Part shown: piece after piece, positions 23,407-31,787 of the stretch
Position numbering within the stretch: the first letter of the stretch is position 1
How the letters are laid out: each line of letters begins with the position of its first letter
Assembly (NCBI GenBank): GCA_020850315.1
Contig: JADZEY010000072.1
Span: 1 to 36,118, forward strand
Source: Armatimonadota bacterium
GTDB lineage: Bacteria > Bacteroidota > Ignavibacteria > OLB7
Length of the DNA stretch: 36,118 nucleotides
Direction: 5' to 3'
Position numbers and translations under genes: made by a program
Notes under the pieces: generated by a model
The model's database searches: none
Told to the model about the DNA's origin: nothing
What the model saw: the letters and a program-made list of their open reading frames with translations, nothing else

Positions 23407-26400
23407 ATGTTCGATTCTGCTTTCCAACAGGTCCAGGTGCTGGCCGAACGCTTTGCCGCTAACCAACGCCACTACCTTAGCCCAGCCTACGACGAAGCCA
23501 CAGCACGCAAGGACTTCATTGATAAATTCTTCATCGCCCTGGGCTGGGATGTCAACCACGAATCCCAAACCAACCCCTACGAGCAGGAAGTCCGCATCGA
23601 AAATAAGGTCAGCATGAAAGGAAGCATTGGCCGCCGCGCCGATTACGCATTCTTCCTTGCTCCAAATTTCCGCGAGGAAGATGTTGCCTTCTTTGTGGAA
23701 GCCAAAAAGCCTTCCCGCTCACTTGCCAACAAGGATGACTACTACCAAACCATCCGCTACGGCTGGAACCGCGGCACCCCAATCTCGGTCCTGACTGACT
23801 TCGAGGAGTTCCACATTATTGATTGCCGCAGCAAGCCAGACCTGAACACCGCGCTGAACCGCAAACTTGCTTCCTTTCACTACACCGACTTCGCCAATCC
23901 CGAAAAATTCCGCGAAGTCTATCACCTCTTCAGCCGCGAGGCCGTTGCCAATGGGGGCCTGCAACGCTATGCCGCCACACTCCCCAAGCCAAAAGGGAAG
24001 TCCGCCATCGGCCTGTTCAAAGGGGGATTCCAACCGGTTGATGAAGCCTTTCTGGAAACCCTGGACGGCTACCGCGATACCCTGGCCCGCGCCTTCAAAA
24101 ACCGCAACCCAGCGCTGGATAGCCAAGCGCTTACCGAAGCCGTCCAGCGCACACTGGATCGCGTGGTCTTTATCCGCTTTCTGGAAGATCGCGCCATCGA
24201 AGAACCACGAATGAAGGAGTTCGGCGAAGGGAAAGGCTCGGTCTGGACCGACTTCATCGCCTACTGCCACACGCTGGACCTGAAGTACAACGGGATGCTG
24301 TTCAAGCAGCACCCCATCATTGATTCCGCCACCTTTACCCCGCCCGACGACGCAACCTTCCGGGGAATTATCGAAGAGTTCACCGACCCAACAAGCCCCT
24401 ACAACTTCGATCAAATCCCCATTTCCATCCTCGGCAGCATCTACGAACGCTTCCTCGGCAAGGTCATCACCGTCACCGCCAAACGCGCAACGGTGGAGGC
24501 GCGCCCCGAAGTCAAAAAAGCCGGCGGCGTGTTCTACACCCCCGACTACATCGTCCGCTATATCGTCCAGGAAACCATCGGCCAGCTGCTGGGCGACCCC
24601 ACCAACGGCGGCAAATCCCCAGCCGAGATCGAACAGATGGCCTTTGCCGACATCGCCTGCGGAAGCGGCTCGTTCCTGATCGAGGTCTATGCCTTCTTGA
24701 TAGAGTATCACCTGCGGTGGTACGCCGCCAACCCAACCGCAACCACGAAGGACGACACAGCCACCCGCGACGGATTGCCGAAACTGACAATCCAACGGCG
24801 GCAAGCAATCCTGCTGAACAATGTGTTCGGCGTGGATATTGACTTCCAAGCAACCGAAGTCACCCAACTAAGCCTCTATCTGAAACTGCTGGAGGAGGTC
24901 ACCATGCAGGAAGCCGACACCTTCGCGCAGCGGAAACGGCGGCTGCTGCCGGACTTGCGGAAAAACATCGTCTGCGGCAACAGCATTGTGGAAGAAGACT
25001 ACTGGGGGATGCTGAACGCCGAAGCCGACGACCCCACCGAAGAACGCCGCGTGAACGCGCTGGACTACGCCGCCGCCTTCCCAACAATCATGCGGCGCGG
25101 CGGGTTCGATGCAGTCGTCGGGAACCCGCCGTATGTGCGGCAGGAGACGTTGGGTAAGGCGTTCAAAGACTATGCAAAGCAAACGTATTCCGTGTATTCA
25201 GGAACTGCCGATCTGTACGTTTACTTTTTTGAGAAAGCCCACCGTGTGTTAAAGCCAGGTTCTGGTTTGTTTGGAGTAATCTGTTCAAACAAGTTCATGC
25301 GGGCGAACTACGGTAAGCCATTGCGCCAATTCTTGGCAACCAACACAGCATTACGGGCAATCATTGATTTTGGTGAACTTCCGGTGTTTCAGAATGCAGC
25401 CACGTTTCCGGCTGTTTTTCTAACCCGTAATGAAACAACAACGGATCAACGCTTCACCTTTTCAGCAATCAAACGATTGTCGTTTGAATCATTATTAGAG
25501 GAAGTAGAAGCAACAGCCGTTGAACTTGATAACCGTTCATTAAGTGGGGATAGTTGGACATTAGCACAAGGGAATGAAGTAGAAGTTATTGAGAAGATGA
25601 AAGCAATAGGAGTGCCGTTAGGTGAGTATCTCAAAGGCAAAGCAAAGATCAACTATGGAGTAAAAACTGGACTGAACGAAGCGTTTGTAATTGATAAAGT
25701 AGTTCGTGAACGGTTAGTAGCAGAAGACAAGAACAGCAAATCCTTGATTCGTCCTTTCGTTGCTGGCGATGATGTTCGGAAGTATCATATACGGTTTCAA
25801 GATCGTTATTTGCTTCTTATTCCTAACGGCTGGACACGGAAGCAATCAGGGGCAACAAAAGAAGCGGATGCTTGGAAGTGGTTTCAACAACATTACCCAG
25901 CAATAGCAAACCATCTCACACAGCATGAAGTAAAAGCAAGGAAGCGAACCGATAAAGGAGAGTTCTGGTGGGAACTCCGACCGTGTGATTATTATGAAGA
26001 ATTTGATAAAGCAAAGATTGTGTGGCCAGAAATTGCGAAGGAGAGTCGCTTCACTTTAGACCTCAACAAAATGATGCTGAATAAAACTTGTTTCTTCATT
26101 CCAATCAGTGATTACTACTTACTGGGCTTATTAAATACATCGGCTATATGGTTTTTTCTGAAGAATACTTGCTCTGTTTTAGGAGATGCCAATAAAGGGG
26201 GGCGATTATTACAACAAACAATCTATACGTCGAAAATACCAATCCCCGTCCTAGACCTCTCCAACAACAGTGAGCGTGAGCAGCACGAGCGGATGGTGGG
26301 GTTAGTTGAGCAGCGGATGGAGTTGCAGCGGAAGTTCGACGGTGCGATAAGCGAGCAGGATCGGGACCGCTACGAGCGTTCGATTGCGCGCGCCGAGCGA

Positions 26401-26472
26401 GAGATCAACGCGCTGGTGTACAGGTTGTACGGGCTAACAGCGGAAGAAGTAGCGATGGTGGAGGGGGGATAG
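23407..26472 (+). CDS. type IIG-like restriction-modification enzyme (Eco57I-type methylase, fused nuclease)
   Basis: This 1021-residue polypeptide combines cleavage, methylation and recognition. The N-terminal nuclease domain (about 1-200) has a PD-(D/E)xK-type site: Asp79 in 'RRADYAFF' and Glu98-Ala-Lys100 in 'FFVEAKKP'. A helical connector follows. The N6-adenine methyltransferase domain has 'FADIACGSGSF' (motif I, 413-423), 'FGVDIDFQATEV', and NPPY (motif IV, 573-576). The C-terminal half is the target-recognition region and ends in a coiled segment with 'DRDRYERSIARAEREINALV'. The DNA from about 25140 to 26235 is visibly more AT-rich than both flanks, suggesting exchange of the recognition part. 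I chose the ATG at 23407; an upstream in-frame ATG (23284) would add proline-rich sequence not typical of the family. Its last 141 bp are duplicated downstream. Confidence 0.9.
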   Translation: MFDSAFQQVQVLAERFAANQRHYLSPAYDEATARKDFIDKFFIALGWDVNHESQTNPYEQEVRIENKVSMKGSIGRRADYAFFLAPNFREEDVAFFVEAKKPSRSLANKDDYYQTIRYGWNRGTPISVLTDFEEFHIIDCRSKPDLNTALNRKLASFHYTDFANPEKFREVYHLFSREAVANGGLQRYAATLPKPKGKSAIGLFKGGFQPVDEAFLETLDGYRDTLARAFKNRNPALDSQALTEAVQRTLDRVVFIRFLEDRAIEEPRMKEFGEGKGSVWTDFIAYCHTLDLKYNGMLFKQHPIIDSATFTPPDDATFRGIIEEFTDPTSPYNFDQIPISILGSIYERFLGKVITVTAKRATVEARPEVKKAGGVFYTPDYIVRYIVQETIGQLLGDPTNGGKSPAEIEQMAFADIACGSGSFLIEVYAFLIEYHLRWYAANPTATTKDDTATRDGLPKLTIQRRQAILLNNVFGVDIDFQATEVTQLSLYLKLLEEVTMQEADTFAQRKRRLLPDLRKNIVCGNSIVEEDYWGMLNAEADDPTEERRVNALDYAAAFPTIMRRGGFDAVVGNPPYVRQETLGKAFKDYAKQTYSVYSGTADLYVYFFEKAHRVLKPGSGLFGVICSNKFMRANYGKPLRQFLATNTALRAIIDFGELPVFQNAATFPAVFLTRNETTTDQRFTFSAIKRLSFESLLEEVEATAVELDNRSLSGDSWTLAQGNEVEVIEKMKAIGVPLGEYLKGKAKINYGVKTGLNEAFVIDKVVRERLVAEDKNSKSLIRPFVAGDDVRKYHIRFQDRYLLLIPNGWTRKQSGATKEADAWKWFQQHYPAIANHLTQHEVKARKRTDKGEFWWELRPCDYYEEFDKAKIVWPEIAKESRFTLDLNKMMLNKTCFFIPISDYYLLGLLNTSAIWFFLKNTCSVLGDANKGGRLLQQTIYTSKIPIPVLDLSNNSEREQHERMVGLVEQRMELQRKFDGAISEQDRDRYERSIARAEREINALVYRLYGLTAEEVAMVEGG

Positions 26473-26581
26473 GGTATACTCGGGTGGATTGAGATTGCGA
26501 GATGCTCTATTGAGTGGCCCCTGATGGGTGCGCTTGCCCCCGGCAGAATGGGGGCAGCGACGGCAACACCATCGCTCTCCA

Positions 26582-26809
26582 CGCCCCAACGGGGCAGACT
26601 ACCATAGCCCAGGGCAACGCCCTGGGTAGCCCAACCCAACACTACTCCAAGCCCTGAAAGGGCGGCACAACAATGTCACCACCACCATGTACTGAACATG
26701 GGGGGGATACGACGGCGTATTGAATTGCCCCTTCAGGGCGTTGATGTCATTGAGGGGATTGTGTTCCCAGGGCGTTGCCCTGGGCTGGCGTATGTTGCCC
26801 CTTCAGGGC
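26582..26809. repeat. mirrored cluster of GC-rich palindromes
   Basis: Left group: CGCCCCAACGGGGC (26582 on), CCCAGGGCAACGCCCTGGG (26608-26626) and GCCCTGAAAGGGC (26651-26663). Right group, in mirror order: GCCCCTTCAGGGC (26727-26739), CCCAGGGCGTTGCCCTGGG (26766-26784) and GCCCCTTCAGGGC (26797-26809). The two groups are inverted copies of one multi-hairpin element with central palindromes of identical arms. They lie between the R-M gene and its duplicated tail. The rest of 26473-26887 shows no gene. Confidence 0.85.
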
Positions 26810-26887
26810 GGACGATGGATGTTCGCAATCTCATTTCACCCGAGCATCGAACTCCATTCTATCTTGCCTGTTCCCCTGTCTTGGTTG

Positions 26888-27032
26888 GCGGAAGTTCGAG
26901 GGTGCGATAAGCGAGCAGGATCGGGACCGCTACGAGCGTTCGATTGCGCGCGCCGAGCGAGAGATCAACGCGCTGGTGTACGGGTTGTACGGGCTAACAG
27001 AGGAAGAAGTAGCGATGGTGGAGGGGGGGTGA
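26888..27032 (+). pseudogene. duplicated 3' end of the restriction-modification gene
   Basis: Positions 26888-27028 repeat 26328-26468 with only about three base differences, at a fixed offset of 560 bp. The copy encodes the same coiled C terminus ('AISEQDRDRYERSIARAE') and ends in its own in-frame TGA. It has no methylase or nuclease portion and no credible start, so it is a remnant of a second R-M gene or of a recombination event at the recognition cassette. Confidence 0.88.
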
Positions 27033-27475
27033 AAAAAAATGCTTGCATTGTACCATCCGGCGGAAGTATAATTGCCCGTGGATAATCAAGTGCCGTTCGG
27101 CATATAGCGCAGCGAAGGCCTGGGGTGATGCAGCGTAGGACGAAGCGTACAACATCGCGCATGGGGTGGTAAGGAGCAGGAAGCGGTACGCCATTATTTT
27201 TGGGTGTACATGCACGAATCCCTCCGATTCGTTCGACCTATCCTCGAACAGAGTACCCACTGACTCATAACCAGATGTCAAGGCGACTGGCGCGACGTGA
27301 AGGCCTGTAGCCGCAAACTCCACTGCAGAACAGAACGCAGCATTGCCTTTTATTTTTTGAAGGCGGTGAGACATTCGCAACAGCAGCTGTGCCAACGCTT
27401 GCAGCGATGCCGAACGGCAACTTTTTTTTAGAAAATCTTGCTCGGTTCTTCATGGGCCGTGCGAGGTACAGGATG
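27033..27475. other. gene-free region with 13-bp inverted repeats
   Basis: No convincing protein gene is seen. TGCCGTTCGGCAT (27091-27103) recurs inverted at 27407-27419, 329 bp end to end, and the right copy is directly followed by an eight-T run (27422-27429). The interior has no coding signal I trust. It may be a mobile-element relic or an untranslated RNA; neither can be decided from sequence alone. Confidence 0.5.
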
Positions 27476-27509
27476 AGCGGTCACGGTGGTGCGTGGCCGC
27501 TTTTTTTTT
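27476..27509 (+). terminator. intrinsic terminator, plus strand
   Basis: AGCGGTCAC (27476-27484) pairs with GTGGCCGCT (27493-27501), with one G-U, around an 8-nt loop, and a nine-T run follows. It ends any transcript coming from the R-M gene, its tail duplicate or the gene-free region before it. Confidence 0.85.
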
Positions 27510-27634
27510 GCATTTTTTTTTCATTGTTGCCGCCTTTGTACAAACTGCCCTTCGGCTCTGGCTCCCTCTCTCTCTGGCAGTGGACGAAGTTCGACGGGGT
27601 TCAGCATGGCTTTGCATAGGGTGAGGTACCAAGC

Positions 27635-27675
27635 AAAAACCGCCGCACAGCTTGTTGTTGTGCGGCGGTTTTTTT
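27635..27675. terminator. bidirectional intrinsic terminator
   Basis: A 15-bp stem (AAAAACCGCCGCACA against TGTGCGGCGGTTTTT) with a 9-nt loop has T runs on both strands. It lies 16 bp beyond the tricorn-protease stop codon on the minus strand and also blocks read-through from the plus strand. Confidence 0.92.
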
Positions 27676-27690
27676 GCTTTTGTTGTTTGT

Positions 27691-30600
27691 TTAGGGGCTC
27701 ACCCTTCCGTTGTGCTTCCGTTTTGGTAGCGGGGCGGGCGCAAGCATTGGGCGGTCGCCAAATTCGGGTTGGTTGGTTGGGTGCTCATCCAGCAGGCGCA
27801 GCACTTCGGCAATTCCCCGTTCCAGTTGCGGGTCGCGCCCGGCAACGTGGTCTTGTGGGGTGATGTCAATGTCAATGTCGGGGTCGGTTCCGTAGTTCTC
27901 CAATCCCCACTGCACATCCATAAACCAGGTGCTGAACTCTGGCTGCGTTGTCACCGCTCCATCCACCATTGGGTTGCGTGGCCAAATTCCCACAACTCCG
28001 CCCCAGGTCCGTTTGCCAATCAATGGACCAAGTTTCATCAGCTTGAAGCTGTGGGAGAAGATGTCGCCATCGCTTCCGGCGTTCTCGTTGGTTAGTGCCA
28101 CCATTGCCCCGCGGACGCTGTTGCTGGGATAGGGGCTTGGCAAGCCGTAGCGTGGCAGGCTGTAGCCGATGGTCTTGCGGGCCAATTTCTCCAAGATCAG
28201 CTGCGAGACGTGGCCACCACCGTTGAAGCGAACATCCACCACCAGTGCGTCGCGCAGTGATTCGGCAAGGAACCCGCGGTGGAACTCGCTGTATCCAAAC
28301 GCCCCCATGTCGGGGATATGGACGTAGCCCACGCGCCCGTTTGTTGCTTCGTGAACTTTGCGGCGGTTTTCGTTCACCCACTCCCGATACCGAACGGAGC
28401 CTTCGCCTCGCAATGCCTTTATCTGGACGGTTTTTTCTTCGGCTGAGCTTTCGCCCCGGTAGGTAATGGCAACATCACTGTTGGCCATGTTCACCAGCTG
28501 CACCGATGGGCCGTTTTCTTTGGTGAGCCGTTTTCCGTTAATCGCCACAATGGCATCCCCTTCGGCAATGTTCACCCCTGCGCGATCCAGCGGCGAGCCG
28601 AACCGCTCGCTCCAAGAATCGCCCCGCACAATGCGCCGAACCCGCCAGACGTTGGCCGATTCATCCCATGCCAGATCGGCGCCCAAAAAGCCCTGGGCGT
28701 AGTGTGGCGATGGCCGGTAATCGCCCCCAATCTCGTAAGCGTGCGATGTCCCCAACTCACCATGAAGTTCCCAGATTAAATCGCTGAACTCCGAGCGGCA
28801 TCCAATTTTTTCCAGCAGGGGGAGGTAGAGTGTGTAGATGTTGGCCCAGTTCAGCCCCAACAGCCCTTCGGTCCAGAAGTAATCGCGCTGCAATCGCCAG
28901 GCTTCGCGGTACATCTGCCGCCATTCCTCGCTGGGGACAACGCTGATTTTTGGGCGGCTGAGGTCAATCCAACCGCTGTCATCGCCGCTCTCCTTGCTGG
29001 GGTCTGGCTTGTTGGCGGTGGAGATCACGCGCAGGCGTTTTCCCGAGCGGTAGATCAGCGTGTCGGTGTCGGGAAGCAGTTCAATCTCGCTGATGCCGCT
29101 GGCGTAGGTTTCGCTCTTCATCGTCTCCAAGTCGTAGCAATCCAGCACCCCCGATGGAGCCGCTTCCGCATAGATATTGCGGCTAAGGCTTCCCTGCGGT
29201 TGGTGGTTCACAAAGAAGACTTTCCCCTTTGCCCCTTTCACTTGCGAGTATCGCCCTTCCGGAACCGGGAAGGGGAGCAGGCGGCGGGTGATCCCGTCGA
29301 AGTCAATGGTGATGCCCTTCGGGGTCTCGGCTTCATCCTGCTTGTGCGTTTCGTTGAATTGCTCCATGAAATCTTTCATGGATTTTGGAGCTTTCGGCTG
29401 TTTGATGAAGGGGTTCTCGGTCTCCTTCTGCAACGTCACCAAGTACGGACGCACGCCGCGTGGGAAGCTGAGATCGAAGTGGAGGTTATCGTACACCGGA
29501 TCGTACTCGCGGTAGCTGAGGAAGTAGAGGTATTTCCCTTCGGGGTCGAACGAAGGGGCCACATCCTGAAGCGTCGGCTCGGTCACTTGGTGTTTTTCGC
29601 CAGTGGTGATGTTGACGATCATGATGAAACTGGTCTCGGTGGTATCGGCATGGTTAAACGCCAGCCATTTGCCATCGGGGGACCATGCGATGGAGGTGTC
29701 GTGAAGCGTCGGGCTTCGGTCAATCACCGTCATCTCACGTTTCTGAAGATCAACCAGCAGCACCTCATTCCGGTTATTGCTGATCGCCACGTGGTCGGCG
29801 GTGGGGGAGGGGAGCAGTTCGATAGCATGGCCGATATCCAAATCCTCGAATCGCTCTTCGGGTTGCTGGCCGCCACCGCCCAACAGCACCAGCCGCTCCT
29901 CGCCGCTGGCATCGCTGATTGCCACCAGCCGCTCGCCATCATGCAGGTAGGTTGCCAAACGATAGCGCACGCCATCTTCGATGCCGTAGTAGCGCACTGC
30001 GCCAGCGTTATTCCCCATGGTAACCGGCTTCCCCCGAAGCACCAGCGCGACCGAGTGCCCTTTGGGGTGAAGGGTGTAGTTCTGCAAGTAATTGCCGCCA
30101 TCCACAAACCGGCGTTGCCGTTGTGCGCGTGGGGAGTGGTAGTCAATCTGGATTTTGTTGGTGTGCTCGGTGGCGGGGTCGAACAAGTAGAGGTCGCCGC
30201 CGGCGTGATAGACCACACGGTTCCCATCGGTGGAGGGGTTGCGGACAAAGAAGTCATCGTGGTCGGTGTGGCGGGTAAGGTCCGCCCCATCGGTGGTGCA
30301 GCTGTAGATATTGCCGTAGCCTTCGTGGTCGCTCACGAAGTAGATTCGTTCCCCGATCCACATTGGCGAAGCGTAGTTGCTTCGTAGCGTCAGCAGTTTG
30401 CGGAAGGTTCCGCTTCCGTTTGGGTCAATCCACAGTTCCCCTGCGGTTCCGCCGCGGTATCGTTTCCAGCGTGCTGGATCGGTGGTGTTGCGGCCAATCA
30501 CCACACCACCGTTTGGGCCAAACGCCACGTTGTACGCCGGACCAACCGGCAGCTTCTGGAACTCACCTCCGTTGGGGGAAATGGAGTAGGGGAGCATGAT

Positions 30601-30939
30601 GTGTGGGAAGGGCTGGCCCTGGTTGGTAGTAAAGATGATTTGGCCTCCATCGGGAGCCCAAGCCACGGGGCGTGCAACGGAGCCAAGCCACGTAAGGCGT
30701 TGCGCTTCGCCGCCAACCGAGGGCATCACGTATAACTCGTATGTGCCTTCTTCGCTGGCCATGAAGGCAAGCCATTGTCCATCGGGGGAAAGGATTGGGC
30801 GGGCCACGTCGCTAACGCTGGTGGTAAGCCGGCGGGCGATTCCCCCCGATGCAGGAACCGACCACAGGTCATCCTCGCTAACGAAGATCACCGTGCCGTT
30901 GTGGATAGTGGGGTAGCGATAATAACCGGATAAAGCCAT
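27691..30939 (-). CDS. tricorn-type protease (S41 family)
   Basis: The 1082-residue product follows tricorn protease order. N-terminal beta-propeller repeats come first (for example 'PILSPDGQWLAF', 'IAWSPDGKWLAFNH'), then a second propeller, a PDZ-like segment ('GDAIVAINGKRLTKENG') and the C-terminal S41 catalytic core. By position the catalytic set corresponds to Ser732-His733 in 'LGTSHAYE', Ser912 in 'NGGGHVSQ' and Glu952 in 'NENAGSDGD'. No signal peptide is visible, consistent with a cytoplasmic enzyme that trims peptides released by larger proteases. GAGGAG lies 11 nt before the ATG. The gene stands alone, ends at a bidirectional terminator, and is divergent from the second sigma factor. 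Confidence 0.94.
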   Translation of the reverse strand: MALSGYYRYPTIHNGTVIFVSEDDLWSVPASGGIARRLTTSVSDVARPILSPDGQWLAFMASEEGTYELYVMPSVGGEAQRLTWLGSVARPVAWAPDGGQIIFTTNQGQPFPHIMLPYSISPNGGEFQKLPVGPAYNVAFGPNGGVVIGRNTTDPARWKRYRGGTAGELWIDPNGSGTFRKLLTLRSNYASPMWIGERIYFVSDHEGYGNIYSCTTDGADLTRHTDHDDFFVRNPSTDGNRVVYHAGGDLYLFDPATEHTNKIQIDYHSPRAQRQRRFVDGGNYLQNYTLHPKGHSVALVLRGKPVTMGNNAGAVRYYGIEDGVRYRLATYLHDGERLVAISDASGEERLVLLGGGGQQPEERFEDLDIGHAIELLPSPTADHVAISNNRNEVLLVDLQKREMTVIDRSPTLHDTSIAWSPDGKWLAFNHADTTETSFIMIVNITTGEKHQVTEPTLQDVAPSFDPEGKYLYFLSYREYDPVYDNLHFDLSFPRGVRPYLVTLQKETENPFIKQPKAPKSMKDFMEQFNETHKQDEAETPKGITIDFDGITRRLLPFPVPEGRYSQVKGAKGKVFFVNHQPQGSLSRNIYAEAAPSGVLDCYDLETMKSETYASGISEIELLPDTDTLIYRSGKRLRVISTANKPDPSKESGDDSGWIDLSRPKISVVPSEEWRQMYREAWRLQRDYFWTEGLLGLNWANIYTLYLPLLEKIGCRSEFSDLIWELHGELGTSHAYEIGGDYRPSPHYAQGFLGADLAWDESANVWRVRRIVRGDSWSERFGSPLDRAGVNIAEGDAIVAINGKRLTKENGPSVQLVNMANSDVAITYRGESSAEEKTVQIKALRGEGSVRYREWVNENRRKVHEATNGRVGYVHIPDMGAFGYSEFHRGFLAESLRDALVVDVRFNGGGHVSQLILEKLARKTIGYSLPRYGLPSPYPSNSVRGAMVALTNENAGSDGDIFSHSFKLMKLGPLIGKRTWGGVVGIWPRNPMVDGAVTTQPEFSTWFMDVQWGLENYGTDPDIDIDITPQDHVAGRDPQLERGIAEVLRLLDEHPTNQPEFGDRPMLAPAPLPKRKHNGRVSP

Positions 30940-31217
30940 TGCGTAACCTGCTCCTCAGGTGGTTGTTGTTTATGATGAAAGTGATGTTCGTTGCGTAGCT
31001 GCTTCCAGGACGCTGACGTTGCGTGCTGCTTGCGGGGGCGTGCAAAATACATCAACGGCGGCAAGGTTTGGGCGTGCCATACCCGCTAAATTGTTGGTTG
31101 TTGCACTTGAAAATTGCGGAATCTTGCCGGATGCAACTGCTGCTTGGCAAGATCGGTTTCGTAACTTGCTGCAAATCACGGGAAACCTTCCAACCAACCT
31201 TGTGTTCTTGACCACAC
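30940..31217. other. divergent intergenic region between tricorn protease and ECF sigma genes
   Basis: It must hold promoters for both flanking genes, but I find no clear TAnnTTTG pair. A hairpin ATCTTGCC (31121-31128) / GGCAAGAT (31146-31153) sits about 65 nt upstream of the sigma start and would be in its leader if transcription starts before it. Short open frames here look spurious. Confidence 0.4.
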
Positions 31218-31775
31218 ATGCATGACGCCCCTCATATTGACGGGCCAAGCGATGAAGAACTGATGGAGCAATTCAAAGGCGGCAGTGAACAAGCCTTTGT
31301 CGCGCTCTATAAACGATATAACCGTCGCGTGTACGCGTACTGCCTGAAGATGCTTGGCCAACGCGAAGCTGCCGAAGACCTTTTCCAAGAAGTCTTCGTT
31401 CGGGTAACCCGTAAACGTGACCATTTCCAAAGTGGGAATTTTTCCGCTTGGCTGTTCGCCATCGCTCGGAACCTTTGCCTTAACGCCATCCGGGACAGAG
31501 TACACCACGTCCCGATTGATGACGTACACGAAAGCGCAATGGCGTTCCAGCCGCCCGACGAATACGACGAAAACAGCGAAATCTTAAAAAAAGCTATCGA
31601 AAAATTACCAAACGAGCTTCGCGAAGCTCTGGTGCTGCGGGTCTATAATGGTTTCAGCTATAACGAAATCTCGGAGATCACTAACACCAAATTAGCAACA
31701 GTAAAAGTGCGAATCTTCCGGGCAAAGCAACGGCTGTATGATATTCTGGCACCATACTTTCTTGATAAAGTATAA
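31218..31775 (+). CDS. ECF-type RNA polymerase sigma factor (second)
   Basis: The 185-residue product has region 2 at about 25-95 ('QAFVALYKRYNRRVYAYC', 'EDLFQEVFVRVTR', 'WLFAIARNLCLNAIRD'). Region 4 is at about 125-178 ('LPNELREALVLRVYNGFSYNE', then 'TKLATVKVRIFRAKQRL'). Its sequence and its partner gene resemble the pair at 3574-4910, so the two are probably paralogues with separate regulons. It is followed 12 nt later by the membrane partner. ATG 31218 is the first in-frame start, with no strong Shine-Dalgarno sequence. Confidence 0.93.
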   Translation: MHDAPHIDGPSDEELMEQFKGGSEQAFVALYKRYNRRVYAYCLKMLGQREAAEDLFQEVFVRVTRKRDHFQSGNFSAWLFAIARNLCLNAIRDRVHHVPIDDVHESAMAFQPPDEYDENSEILKKAIEKLPNELREALVLRVYNGFSYNEISEITNTKLATVKVRIFRAKQRLYDILAPYFLDKV

Positions 31776-31787
31776 AAGGTATAAAAC

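Noticed and set aside
26994-27395. 133-codon minus-strand frame in the gene-free region
   Set aside because: It overlaps the duplicated R-M tail antisense and inverted repeats, lacks a Shine-Dalgarno sequence, and its translation looks like that of repeat DNA.
22331-27475. Integrated element with duplicated tRNA-Val 3' end as attachment site
   Set aside because: I looked for a second copy of the T-arm/acceptor sequence downstream and did not see one, and no integrase gene is present.
29200-30387. 395-codon plus-strand frame opposite the tricorn protease
   Set aside because: It is a shadow of the well-supported protease gene, with no family features or start signals.
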